DNA of 29,596 bases from Ramlibacter sp. (GTDB lineage Bacteria > Pseudomonadota > Gammaproteobacteria > Burkholderiales > Burkholderiaceae_C): positions 1 through 29,596 of the forward strand of contig JAJNBO010000041.1 in assembly GCA_021156245.1 (NCBI GenBank), given 5' to 3'. The notes beneath the pieces are model-generated. The model was given only the letters and a program-made list of their open reading frames with translations. It was not told the origin of the DNA and searched no databases. Position numbers and translations under genes: made by a program. Shown piece after piece: positions 1 through 8,127 of the stretch (position 1 is its first letter; every line of letters begins with the position of its first letter).

Positions 1-590
1 TCCTCGGCCCATTGCTGCACCGTCGCGTCCAGTTGCTCGTGCGGCACGCAGATGTTGGCCAGGCCCATCGCCACCGCCTGCTCACCGGAGTAGCGGCGGC
101 ACAGGTACCACATCTCGCGCGCCTTCTTCTCGCCCACGACGCGCGCCAGGAAGGCGGTGCCGTAACCGGGATCGACGGAACCCATCTTCGGGCCCACCTG
201 GCCGAAGATGGCCTTCTCCGAGCAGATGGTCAGGTCGCAGATCGTGCACAGCACGTTGCCGCCGCCGATGGCGAAACCCTGCACGCGGGCAATGACTGGC
301 TTGGGCACGTCGCGGATCGCGGTGTGCAGCTCCTCCATCGGCAGGCCGATGGTGCCGCGCCCGTCGTAGTTGCCGTCGTGCGCGGACTGGTCGCCGCCCG
401 TGCAGAAGGCGCGGTCACCGGCGCCGGCCAGAACGATGCAGCCGACCTGGCGGTCGTACCCCGCCTTGTGCAGTGCGCGGATCAGTTCGTCGCAGGTGGT
501 GCCGCGGAAGGCGTTCATCTTCTCCGGCCGGTTGATGGTGATCCACGCGACGCCGTTGCGGATCTCGTAGAGGATGTCCTGGAAGTCCAT
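1..590 (-). CDS. badI: 2-ketocyclohexanecarboxyl-CoA hydrolase (BadI), 3' end outside window
   Basis: Crotonase-fold hydrolase that opens the ring of 2-ketocyclohexanecarboxyl-CoA to pimelyl-CoA in the cyclohexanecarboxylate/anaerobic benzoate route. About 196 of the usual ~260 residues are present. Visible features are the start MDFQDILYEIRNGVAWI, the NRPEKMNAF stretch near 20-28, the oxyanion-hole segment FCTGGDQ (62-68), the GGGN turn (109-112) and the MenB-like SVDPG with the candidate catalytic Asp at 140. From memory it is nearly collinear with Rhodopseudomonas palustris BadI, including the DGNYDGRGT and GPKMGSVDPGYGTAFLARVVG stretches. The ATG at 590 follows an AGGA about nine bases upstream. 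It lies 29 nt after badH on the same strand, so the two are very probably co-transcribed from the promoter upstream of badH. The C-terminus is cut by the window edge, not by mutation. Confidence 0.93.
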   Translation of the reverse strand, partial: MDFQDILYEIRNGVAWITINRPEKMNAFRGTTCDELIRALHKAGYDRQVGCIVLAGAGDRAFCTGGDQSAHDGNYDGRGTIGLPMEELHTAIRDVPKPVIARVQGFAIGGGNVLCTICDLTICSEKAIFGQVGPKMGSVDPGYGTAFLARVVGEKKAREMWYLCRRYSGEQAVAMGLANICVPHEQLDATVQQWAE

Positions 591-619
591 GCTGAAGGTT
601 CCTGTGATGGGAGAAGCGG

Positions 620-1387
620 TCAGCCCGCCATGGTCAAGCCGCCGGAGACGCTGAGCACCTGGCCGGTGACGTACGCCGCGTCGTCGCTCGCGAAGAAGGC
701 GATGGCGCCGGGCAGGTCTTCGGGCTGGCCGATGCGCCCGAGCGGGATGGAGCGCCGAAACGCCTCTTCCAGCTTTTCGGGATTGCCGGCGCCCTTCTTG
801 TAGTCGGCGAACAGTGCCGTGTCCGTCGGCCCCGGGCACACGACGTTGACGGTGATGTTGTGGCGCGCGTGCTCGCGCGCGAGCGTCTTGGACAGCGCGA
901 CCAGCCCCCCCTTGCACGCGGCATACACCGCTTCGCCCGAGGAGCCCACGCGCGCTGCGTCGGAGGCGATGTTCACGATGCGGCCGGCCTTGCGTTCCAC
1001 CATTCCCGGCAGCACGGCGTGGTGCATGTGCAGGGCGCCGGTGAGGTTGACGGCGATGAGCCGCTCCCATTGCTCCGGCACCGTCTTCGTGAACGGCAGG
1101 AAGACGTCCCAGCCCGCGTTGTTCACCAGCACGTCGATGCCGCCCAACCGCGAGGTGACCTGGGAGACCGCGGCGTCCACGCTGGCGCGATCGGTGATGT
1201 CGCATTGCAGGGCGTGGGCCTGCCCGCCCGAAGCGACAATGCGCTCCGCCACGCGCTGCGCGGATTGCAGGTCGCGGTCGAACACCGCCACCTGCGCGCC
1301 TTCGCTGGCCAGGCGGGCGCACGTCGCCCCGCCGATGCCGCCGCCGCCACCCGTCACCACCGCCACCCTGCCCGCGAACCTGCCCAT
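620..1387 (-). CDS. badH: 2-hydroxycyclohexanecarboxyl-CoA dehydrogenase (BadH), SDR family
   Basis: NAD-dependent short-chain dehydrogenase that oxidises 2-hydroxycyclohexanecarboxyl-CoA to the 2-keto form, the substrate of BadI encoded next. It has 255 residues, the length I recall for R. palustris BadH. The Rossmann glycine motif TGGGGGIGG is at 12-20, NNAG at 89-92, the catalytic Ser near 142 (NIASDAARVGSSGEAVY) and Tyr155-x3-Lys159 (YAACK). The C-terminus VTGQVLSVSGGLTMAG is typical of the family. I chose the ATG at 1387 over an in-frame ATG at 1414 because CAGGAGA sits six to seven bases before it, and because 1414 would fall inside the operator and downstream promoter region. It heads a badHI transcript divergent from badR. 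Confidence 0.94.
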   Translation of the reverse strand: MGRFAGRVAVVTGGGGGIGGATCARLASEGAQVAVFDRDLQSAQRVAERIVASGGQAHALQCDITDRASVDAAVSQVTSRLGGIDVLVNNAGWDVFLPFTKTVPEQWERLIAVNLTGALHMHHAVLPGMVERKAGRIVNIASDAARVGSSGEAVYAACKGGLVALSKTLAREHARHNITVNVVCPGPTDTALFADYKKGAGNPEKLEEAFRRSIPLGRIGQPEDLPGAIAFFASDDAAYVTGQVLSVSGGLTMAG

Positions 1388-1407
1388 CGCCGTCTCCTGG
1401 TCAATGC

Positions 1408-1437
1408 TCGACATATGTCAACATATGGACATATATT
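1408..1437 (+). promoter_or_regulatory. Predicted promoter of badR
   Basis: TCGACA (1408-1413) is a 5/6 match to the -35 consensus. An 18-bp spacer and TATATT (1432-1437) follow as the -10. It occupies the same bases as the badHI -10 and the dyad, suggesting that both directions are controlled together and that badR is autoregulated. The badR start codon lies 60 nt downstream. Confidence 0.45.
1411..1435. promoter_or_regulatory. Candidate BadR (MarR-family) operator
   Basis: A perfect dyad ATATGTC (1413-1419) - 8 nt - GACATAT (1428-1434) surrounds a CATATG palindrome (1422-1427). The word ACATATG also occurs directly at 1411 and 1421, ten bases apart, so one helical turn separates the copies, and ACATATA follows at 1429. 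This A+T-rich island stands out in GC-rich DNA. It overlaps the -10 of badHI and the predicted badR promoter. MarR proteins typically bind such 16-22-bp dyads between themselves and their divergent target genes. Assignment to BadR is by position. Confidence 0.65.
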
Positions 1438-1461
1438 AGGCGCGGTGCCGGACCTGTGCAA
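1433..1461 (-). promoter_or_regulatory. Predicted sigma70 promoter of badHI
   Basis: Read on the minus strand there is a -35 TTGCAC (1461-1456), a 17-bp spacer and a -10 TAATAT (1438-1433). Transcription would start near 1426, about 40 nt before the badH ATG. The -10 overlaps the right half of the dyad at 1413-1434, so a bound repressor would block RNA polymerase. Seen in sequence; activity is inferred. Confidence 0.6.
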
Positions 1462-1496
1462 GCCGGGCAAGCAGCAAAGCCTCCAGTGATTCCCCT

Positions 1497-1982
1497 ATGA
1501 ATACTTCGACAGAAACGCGCGCCGATCTGGCCAACCGGCTGTTTTTCCGGCTGTACCAGTGCGCCAACATGTTGCACAAAACCGGCTCTCGCGCCATCGA
1601 GGAGCACGGCTTGACCACCCAGCAGTGGGCGGTGCTCGGCGCCCTCTCGCGGCCCCAGGCCGCGGGCGGCATGAAGTTGGGCGACCTGGCGCGCTACCTC
1701 ATGGTCAGCCGCCAGAACCTCGCCGGCGTCGTCGGCCGGCTGGAGCGCGACGGCCGGGTGGAAAGCGCGGCGGACCCGCAGGACGGCCGCTCACGGCTCG
1801 TGCGAATGACATCGTCCGGCCGCCAGGTGTGGCAGCGCCACGCCCTGCCCAAGATCCACGGCTACTATGAGCAGGCCCTGGAAGGCTTCTCCGTCAACGA
1901 CATGGTCCACACCGTGCACTACCTGCTGAAGATGCTGGAGAACATGGAGAAGATCGATGCGGCGGACGGAGAGGATGAATGA
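1497..1982 (+). CDS. badR: MarR-family regulator of alicyclic acid degradation (BadR)
   Basis: 161-residue winged-helix MarR protein. The DNA-binding core spans roughly 45-110: TTQQWAVLGAL, then GMKLGDLARYLMVSRQNLAGVVGRLERDGRVES (recognition helix MVSRQNLAGVVGRLE) and the wing AADPQDGRSRLVRMT. Long helices at both ends form the dimer interface. It is divergent from badHI, the arrangement I recall for R. palustris BadR, a repressor of cyclohexanecarboxylate genes whose DNA binding is relieved by a pathway CoA thioester. The ligand here is inferred, not visible. The Shine-Dalgarno sequence before the ATG is weak, consistent with low regulator expression. The gene stops two bases before a REP-like element that separates it from the convergent transporter operon. 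Identity as BadR rests on neighbourhood plus overall resemblance. Confidence 0.85.
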   Translation: MNTSTETRADLANRLFFRLYQCANMLHKTGSRAIEEHGLTTQQWAVLGALSRPQAAGGMKLGDLARYLMVSRQNLAGVVGRLERDGRVESAADPQDGRSRLVRMTSSGRQVWQRHALPKIHGYYEQALEGFSVNDMVHTVHYLLKMLENMEKIDAADGEDE

Positions 1983-1983
1983 C

Positions 1984-2085
1984 CGTCGTCCCCGCGGAGG
2001 CGGGGGACCCAGGGCGCCCAAGACCTGCGGCGCGCGGCAGGCTTCAATGCGGGAGCCCTGGGTTCCCGCCTGCGCGGGAATGACG
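1984..2085. repeat. REP-like inverted repeat element, copy 1
   Basis: Two outward-mirrored arms carry the motif family CGTCATTCCCGCGCAGGCGG: CGTCGTCCCCGCGGAGGCGG from 1984, and its mirror ending TGCGCGGGAATGACG at 2085. About 30-35 nt of unrelated sequence lies between. It fills almost the whole gap between the stops of badR (1982) and the convergent substrate-binding protein gene (2087), so it may terminate both transcripts or protect their 3' ends. A second member of the family lies at 19841-19916. Confidence 0.8.
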
Positions 2086-2086
2086 T

Positions 2087-3337
2087 TTATTTGCCCGTCT
2101 TCGCGAACTCCGCCGACTGCTCCTTCACCACCTGGTCCACCACGTCGGTATAGGCGGCGATCCAGTTGGATTGGGGCACCCACTTGCTGCCGTCCCACAT
2201 GTCGATGCGGGTCTTGCCGCCGCCGCCGTGGTCCTTGGCGGTCACGCTCACGGGTGCGATGAAGCCGTTGGCGTCGAAGTTGCGCAGGCTCTCCAGGCCG
2301 GTCTTGATCTTCGCGGGCGTCAGCGGCCAGCCGCCGCTCTTGATCGCGTTGCGCAGCCCCTCGAACACCACCGAGTACATCGCCAGGCCGGTGTTGTAGT
2401 AGATGTCGTCCATGTTCTTCGGATCGCCGTTGCCCTTGCCGGCGCCGTAGACCTCCTTCTGGATCTGCTGCATCAGCGGGTGGTCGCGGCCGCCCACCAC
2501 GTTGGTGCCGCGCTTCATGCCCTTGGCCTCGTCCGCGCCGATGTTGCGGATGTCGACCTCGTTGAACCAGTTCACCGAAATCAGCTTGTCCATCGCGATG
2601 CCGTTGCGCTTCATCTCCTTGGCGGCCACCACGTGCATGGCCGACAGGTTCCACGTGATCACGTGGTCCGGGTCGAAGCGGCGGATCTGCGTCCACACCG
2701 CGGCCTGGTCACGTCCGGGCATCGGGTTCGGGAACAGGCCGAGATCGAAGCCCTCCTTTGCTGCCAGCGTCTTCAGCACCGGGATGGGCTCCTGGCCGAA
2801 GGCGTAGTCGGGGTAGATGAAGGCGATCTTCTTGCCCTTCAGGTTGCCCTTGTTCACGTCCTTGATGTACTGGATGTTGTTCGCCATCTGGCCCCAGTAC
2901 GTCGGGCCGACCGGGAACACCCACTTGAACACGTCGCCGTCCACCGCGTCGCCCCGGCCCACGAAGGACTGGAGCATCGGGATGCCGTCGGCCATGTGCC
3001 GCGGCAGCACGGCGCGCGAGACCGGCGTGGACAGGTAGTCGAACAGCATCACGCCCTCGCGCTTGAGCTTCTCGTAGCACTCGATGCCGCGCTGCGGCTC
3101 GTTGCCGTGGTCCTGCGCGATGATCTCGACCTGCCGTCCTTCGATGCCGCCCTTGGAATTGACGAGGGTGGCGTAGTCCTTGGCCGCCTGCACGATCTGC
3201 GGCGTGACGAAGGTGTAGGCCTTGCTGAGGTCGTAGCAGAGACCCAGCTTGATGGTGTTGCCCGCCTGCGCCTGCGCGCCCGTGGCTCCCGCCAGCAGGG
3301 CCAGGCCCGCGAGCACGGAAAGCGATCTTCTCTTCAT
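2087..3337 (-). CDS. Branched-chain-type ABC transporter substrate-binding protein
   Basis: Periplasmic binding protein of the Leu/Ile/Val-binding (type I fold, Peripla_BP_6) family, 416 residues. A Sec signal peptide spans 1-23 or 24 (MKRRS, hydrophobic core LAGLALLAGATGAQAQA). The mature part begins NTIKLGLCYDLSKAYTFV and contains GGIEGRQVEIIAQDHGNEPQRGIECYEKL, the usual lobe-I pattern. A GGAGA Shine-Dalgarno sequence precedes the ATG. It is the last gene of a six-gene minus-strand operon with two permeases, two ATPases and a CoA ligase. Family members deliver amino acids, amides or aromatic, aliphatic and alicyclic acids. With badHI-badR adjacent and a ligase in the operon, a carboxylic acid such as cyclohexanecarboxylate is the likeliest substrate; this is inference. 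Confidence 0.9.
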   Translation of the reverse strand: MKRRSLSVLAGLALLAGATGAQAQAGNTIKLGLCYDLSKAYTFVTPQIVQAAKDYATLVNSKGGIEGRQVEIIAQDHGNEPQRGIECYEKLKREGVMLFDYLSTPVSRAVLPRHMADGIPMLQSFVGRGDAVDGDVFKWVFPVGPTYWGQMANNIQYIKDVNKGNLKGKKIAFIYPDYAFGQEPIPVLKTLAAKEGFDLGLFPNPMPGRDQAAVWTQIRRFDPDHVITWNLSAMHVVAAKEMKRNGIAMDKLISVNWFNEVDIRNIGADEAKGMKRGTNVVGGRDHPLMQQIQKEVYGAGKGNGDPKNMDDIYYNTGLAMYSVVFEGLRNAIKSGGWPLTPAKIKTGLESLRNFDANGFIAPVSVTAKDHGGGGKTRIDMWDGSKWVPQSNWIAAYTDVVDQVVKEQSAEFAKTGK

Positions 3338-3368
3338 GGCATGTCTCCTGCGTACGGTTCTGGAGGGT

Positions 3369-3400
3369 CCGGGGGCGCCAAGTACGCGCGCTGCCCCCGG
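3369..3400 (-). promoter_or_regulatory. Intra-operon RNA hairpin between livF and the binding-protein gene
   Basis: A perfect 8-bp stem, CCGGGGGC (3369-3376) with GCCCCCGG (3393-3400), closes a 16-nt loop in the 73-nt gap between the livF stop and the start of the substrate-binding protein gene. No U-tract follows on either strand, so a plain intrinsic terminator is unlikely. Such hairpins often protect or define mRNA ends so that the binding protein can be made in excess over the membrane components. Function is inferred. Confidence 0.45.
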
Positions 3401-3410
3401 CCGGGGAAAC

Positions 3411-4220
<810 letters not shown>

Positions 4221-4228
4221 GGCGGCTC

Positions 4229-5302
4229 CTATTTGCGGACGTAGCCGAAGGGCCACACCAGCAGGTAGTTGCGGACGTTGCCGTACAGCTTGCCCAGCCC
4301 CATGGGCTCGACGAGCAGCACCAGGATGATGGTGGCGCCGTAGACCATGTGCGGGATGTGCGCGAGCGTCTCGGTGCCCAGGTCCAGGCCGAACATGCGG
4401 GAGATCCAGGCGACCAGCGTGTTCATCTGCCCGGGCAGCAGCAGGATGAAGGCCGTTCCGAAGAAGCTGCCGATGATGCTGCCCAGCCCGCCCACGATCA
4501 CCATCGCCAACAGCTCGACCGATACATTGACCGCGAACTGCTCCGCGGTGACCGCCCGGTAGAAGCCGAAGATCAGCATGGCGCCACTGACGCCGCCGAT
4601 GAAGGCGGAGGTGGCGAAGGCCACGAGCTTGTAGCGGAAGGCCTGCACGCCGATCACGGCTGCCGCGTAGTCCTTCTCGCGCACGGCGACCAGGGCCCGC
4701 CCGAGCGCCGTGCGGCGCAGGTTCAGCATGAACACGGTCACGAGGATGGTCCATCCGAGCACCACGTAGTACGTGCCGGCCTCCGACGTCACGGCCTGTC
4801 CGAGCAGCTTCATCGGCGGCGCCTGCAGCGTGGCGGAGACGCCGCCGCTGATGGCGGGCACGTGCGAGATCACCCAGTCGACAACGAACTGCATCGCCAG
4901 CGTGGACAGCGCGAGGTACAGGCCCTTGACGCGCAGCGCAGCGAACGCGAAGACCACTCCGATCGCGCTGGCCACCAGCCCGCCCAGCACCACCGCGATC
5001 TCCCACGGCACGCCGTTGCGCGCGGCGTGCACCGAGGCATACGCGCCGATGCCCATGATCGCCGCGTAGCCGAAGTGGAACTGCCCGGCCCAGCCCAGCA
5101 CGAGGTTGAGGCCGAGGACGGCCGACGTCCAGATCAACCACGGCCGCACATAGCTGGTGAGCGTGAGCGAACTGAGGACGAAGGGCGCGACCAGCGCGAA
5201 CGCCAGCAACACCAGCATCGCGCGCCGCTCGAACGGGATGGGGAACAGCCCGCGGTCGCCCGCGTACGTGGTGTGGAAGATGCCAGCGCGCCGGTAGAAC
5301 AT
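4229..5302 (-). CDS. livM: LivM-type ABC transporter permease
   Basis: Inner-membrane permease of the branched-chain amino acid transporter family (BPD_transp_2), 357 residues with about nine or ten hydrophobic segments. Recognisable blocks are LGLNLVLGWAGQFHFGYAAIMGIGAYAS, the LivM-type substrate-channel region, and a loop with ALVAVREKDYAAAVIGV, the family's ATPase-coupling EAA-like segment. The stretch AMVIVGGLGSIIGSFFGTAFILLLP follows. The N-terminal 25 residues are hydrophilic, as is usual for LivM. It lies 10 nt after livH and 8 nt before livF on the minus strand, so it is clearly in one operon. It probably dimerises with the LivH-type subunit. Confidence 0.9.
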   Translation of the reverse strand: MFYRRAGIFHTTYAGDRGLFPIPFERRAMLVLLAFALVAPFVLSSLTLTSYVRPWLIWTSAVLGLNLVLGWAGQFHFGYAAIMGIGAYASVHAARNGVPWEIAVVLGGLVASAIGVVFAFAALRVKGLYLALSTLAMQFVVDWVISHVPAISGGVSATLQAPPMKLLGQAVTSEAGTYYVVLGWTILVTVFMLNLRRTALGRALVAVREKDYAAAVIGVQAFRYKLVAFATSAFIGGVSGAMLIFGFYRAVTAEQFAVNVSVELLAMVIVGGLGSIIGSFFGTAFILLLPGQMNTLVAWISRMFGLDLGTETLAHIPHMVYGATIILVLLVEPMGLGKLYGNVRNYLLVWPFGYVRK

Positions 5303-5312
5303 CGTGTCGTCC

Positions 5313-6197
5313 CTAGATGCGTTCGATGTCGTGGCGGCCGAACAGGCCGTGCGGACGGACCATGATGGTGAGGATCAGCACCGCGGCCACCACCAGCTCG
5401 CGCGTGCCGCCACCCAGCAGCGGGTCGAGATAGCCGGAGGCCACGTTCTCCAGGATGCCGAGCAGCAGACCGGCCAGCACCGCGCCGCCCAGGCTGTCCA
5501 GGCCACCCAGCACCCCCACCGTGATGCCCTTGAGCAGCAGCAGCGACAGCGACTGGTCCACCGTCTGCACGGATCCCCACAGCACGCCGGCGGTGGTCGC
5601 CACGACTGCGGACAAGGCCCACGACAGCGCGACGCCGCGTTCCACGGAGATGCCGACTGCCCACGACGCGATGTAGTCGTCGGCGATGGCGCGCAGCACG
5701 ACGCCGCGGCGGGTGTGGAAGAACAGCACGAAGACGACGAACAGCACCAGCGTGACCAGCGCCCCGATCGCATAGGCCCGGTTGATGAGCAACTTGCCCA
5801 CGAACAGCGGCGCGTCGGAGATGCCCAGGGGCATCGGCCGGCCGCTGCCGCCCCAGATCGTGAGGCTGGTGGCGCGCAGGAAGATGTCGATGCCCAGCGT
5901 CATCATGAGGATCATCACGACGGGGCGGCCCGCGAGCCGCCGCAGCGCGACGCGCTCGATGCCGACGCCCAGGAAGAACATGACGACCATGGCCAGCGGG
6001 ATGGCGACCCACACCGAGATCTTCATGGCGACGAAGGCCAGCACCACGTAGGCGCCGATCATCACCAGCGCACCCTGCGCCAGGTTGGGCACCGAGGAGG
6101 ACTTGTAGATCAGCACGATGCCCATGGCGACCAGCGCGTACATCAGTCCGCCCAGTCCGCCGTTGACGGCGAGCTCCAGGAAGTACATCACGTCCAT
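5313..6197 (-). CDS. livH: LivH-type ABC transporter permease
   Basis: Second inner-membrane permease of the same importer, 294 residues and eight or so hydrophobic helices. The family start is evident: FLELAVNGGLGGLMYALVAMG followed by IVLIYKSSSVPNLAQGALVMIGAY, where most amino-acid LivH proteins have a NFAQG sequence and this one has NLAQG. The coupling helix segment is HTRRGVVLRAIADDYIASWAVGISVERG. The C-terminal GVLGGLDSLGGAVLAGLLLGILEN block is typical. Four bases separate it from the ligase stop, implying translational coupling. The pairing of a CoA ligase with LivH/M/F/G recurs in Burkholderiales and suggests uptake coupled to thioesterification. Confidence 0.9.
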   Translation of the reverse strand: MDVMYFLELAVNGGLGGLMYALVAMGIVLIYKSSSVPNLAQGALVMIGAYVVLAFVAMKISVWVAIPLAMVVMFFLGVGIERVALRRLAGRPVVMILMMTLGIDIFLRATSLTIWGGSGRPMPLGISDAPLFVGKLLINRAYAIGALVTLVLFVVFVLFFHTRRGVVLRAIADDYIASWAVGISVERGVALSWALSAVVATTAGVLWGSVQTVDQSLSLLLLKGITVGVLGGLDSLGGAVLAGLLLGILENVASGYLDPLLGGGTRELVVAAVLILTIMVRPHGLFGRHDIERI

Positions 6198-6201
6198 CGG
6201 A

Positions 6202-8127
6202 TCAGACCTCCTTCACCGTGAGCTCGCGCTCGGTAGTCCCGGTCTCGCCGGTTTCGTAGACGACCTGCGCCCGCATGCTCACCGTCCTGCGGCCACCGTA
6301 GATGGCCTCGATGATCGGTGCGTAGCGTTCCTCGACCACGTTGCGCCGCAGCTTGCGCGTGCGGGTGATCTCGCCGTCGTCGGCGTCGAACTCCTTGTGC
6401 AGGCTCACGATGTGCCGCAGCTTCAAGGGCTCGGGCAGCGTCTGGTTCACGTGGCGCACGGCCTCGGCCAGCAGGTCGACCACCTGCGGCTTCTGCGACA
6501 GGTCGGCATACGAGATGTACGAGATGCCCCGCAGCTCCGCCCAGTGGCCCACCGTCTCCTTGTCGATGCAGACGATGGCCGCGAGCGTGTCGCGGCCCTT
6601 GCCGAGCACCGCGACGTCCTTGACGAAGGGACTGAACTTCAGGCGGTTCTCGATGTAGTTGGGGATGTAGCGCTCGCCCTTGGCCGTATGCACCACCTCG
6701 GAGACGCGGCCCAGCACCACCAGCTGGCCGTCCTCTTCCAGGTAGCCGGCATCGCCTGTGTGCAGCCAGCCGTCCTCCAGCGACTCGCGTGTCGCGGCCT
6801 CGTTGCCGTAGTAGCCGCGGAAGACGCTGCCCGAGCGCAGCAGGATCTCGCCGGTGTCGGCGATCCGCACCTCCACGCCTGGCAGCGGGCGACCCACCGT
6901 GTGCAGCCGCACCTCGTCGGGCGCCTGGATCGCATTGAAGGCGCTGCTCTCGGTCTGCCCGTACAGCTGGCGCAGGCGCACGCCCAGCGCGCGGTAGAAC
7001 ACGAAGGTGTCCTCGCCGATGGCCTCGCCGCCGGTGAAGGCGGTGCGCAGCCGCGACAGCCCGAGCTGGTCGCGGATGGGGCCCATCACCAGCGCGTCGC
7101 CGATCGGCCGCAACAGCTTTTGTGCGGTGGTGGGCTCCTGCCCGGCCAGCTTGCGCCGCTCCGCCGCCATCGCCGACTGCATGAACAGGTCGTACAGCGC
7201 CTTCTTGATGCGCGTGGAGTCCTCCATCCGCACCTGCACCGTCGTCAGCATGTTGTCCCAGCTGCGCGGCGCCGCCAGGTAGAAGCTGGGCGCGATCTCG
7301 CGCAGGTTGTGCAGCACCGTCTCGGCGCCTTCGGGGATGTTGATCGTGAAGCGCAGCGCGACGCCCGCGCCCATGGTCATGGCGAAGTCGCCGACCCAGG
7401 CGATCGGCAGGTAGGCGAGCACCGATTCACCGAACGTGAACGCGCCCGCCTTGCTGGCGTTGCTCACGCCGGAGAGGATGTTGAAGTGGCTGAGGACCAG
7501 GCCCTTGGGCTTGCCGGTGGTGCCAGAGGAGTGGATGAAGACGGCGGGGCCGTCGGGCGTGGCCTCCTGCGTGAGCCGGTCGCGCAGCTCGGGCGACTGC
7601 GCGAGCGCGTCGGAACCGAGCTTCTCCATCGCGGTCCACGCGTGAAGGCCGGGCGCCGTGTAGCGCGCCAGGCCGCGCGGGTTGTCGTAGACGATGTGTT
7701 CCAGCCCGGCGCCGCGATCCCGCAGGTCGAGCGCCTTGTCCACCTGCTCCTGGTCTTCGGCCAGCACGTAGCGCACGGGCAACTGGCTCACCACGTGCAG
7801 GATCTCGTCGGGCGTCGCGTCCGGATAGACCGGCATCGGGTAGGCGCCCAGGGCGGCTGCGGCGAGCATTCCCATGTACAGCCGCGGACGGTTGTCGCCG
7901 AGGATCAGCACGCCTTGCTGCGGGGCCAGGCCACTCGCCCGCAGGCCGGCGGCCATGCGCAGGACCGTCTCGTACGCTTGGGACCAGGTGATCTGCTGCC
8001 AGATACCGCGGTCCTTCTCGCGGAACGCCACGCCTTGCGGGAACGCCTTCGCATTCGCGGCGAGCAGCCGGGTCAGCGTCGTGCGCGGGTCCAGGTCCCA
8101 CGTGGGGGTGTCATGCGGGGGCAGCAT
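6202..8127 (-). CDS. AMP-dependent acyl-CoA synthetase/ligase (long-chain type) within the liv operon
   Basis: 641-residue member of the ANL superfamily that activates a carboxylic acid to its adenylate and then to a CoA thioester. Motifs: the P-loop HSSGTTGKPKG (199-209), TGGEAIGEDTF (365-374), YGQTES (389-394) and GWLHTGD (453-459), followed by the hinge LVVLGR and a C-terminal lid. Length and motif style resemble FadD15-like long-chain ligases more than the shorter AliA-type cyclohexanecarboxyl-CoA ligase. The start at 8127 overlaps the end of livG by 17 nt, so translation is coupled. Embedded between transporter genes, it probably traps the imported acid as a CoA ester and feeds beta-oxidation. 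Specificity cannot be read from the sequence; an alicyclic or long-chain acid is possible. Confidence 0.9.
   Translation of the reverse strand: MLPPHDTPTWDLDPRTTLTRLLAANAKAFPQGVAFREKDRGIWQQITWSQAYETVLRMAAGLRASGLAPQQGVLILGDNRPRLYMGMLAAAALGAYPMPVYPDATPDEILHVVSQLPVRYVLAEDQEQVDKALDLRDRGAGLEHIVYDNPRGLARYTAPGLHAWTAMEKLGSDALAQSPELRDRLTQEATPDGPAVFIHSSGTTGKPKGLVLSHFNILSGVSNASKAGAFTFGESVLAYLPIAWVGDFAMTMGAGVALRFTINIPEGAETVLHNLREIAPSFYLAAPRSWDNMLTTVQVRMEDSTRIKKALYDLFMQSAMAAERRKLAGQEPTTAQKLLRPIGDALVMGPIRDQLGLSRLRTAFTGGEAIGEDTFVFYRALGVRLRQLYGQTESSAFNAIQAPDEVRLHTVGRPLPGVEVRIADTGEILLRSGSVFRGYYGNEAATRESLEDGWLHTGDAGYLEEDGQLVVLGRVSEVVHTAKGERYIPNYIENRLKFSPFVKDVAVLGKGRDTLAAIVCIDKETVGHWAELRGISYISYADLSQKPQVVDLLAEAVRHVNQTLPEPLKLRHIVSLHKEFDADDGEITRTRKLRRNVVEERYAPIIEAIYGGRRTVSMRAQVVYETGETGTTERELTVKEV

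Noticed and set aside
1984..2085. REP-like element considered as an insertion sequence or attachment site
   Set aside because: Too short for a transposase, no target duplication visible, and its second copy has only the arm core in common.
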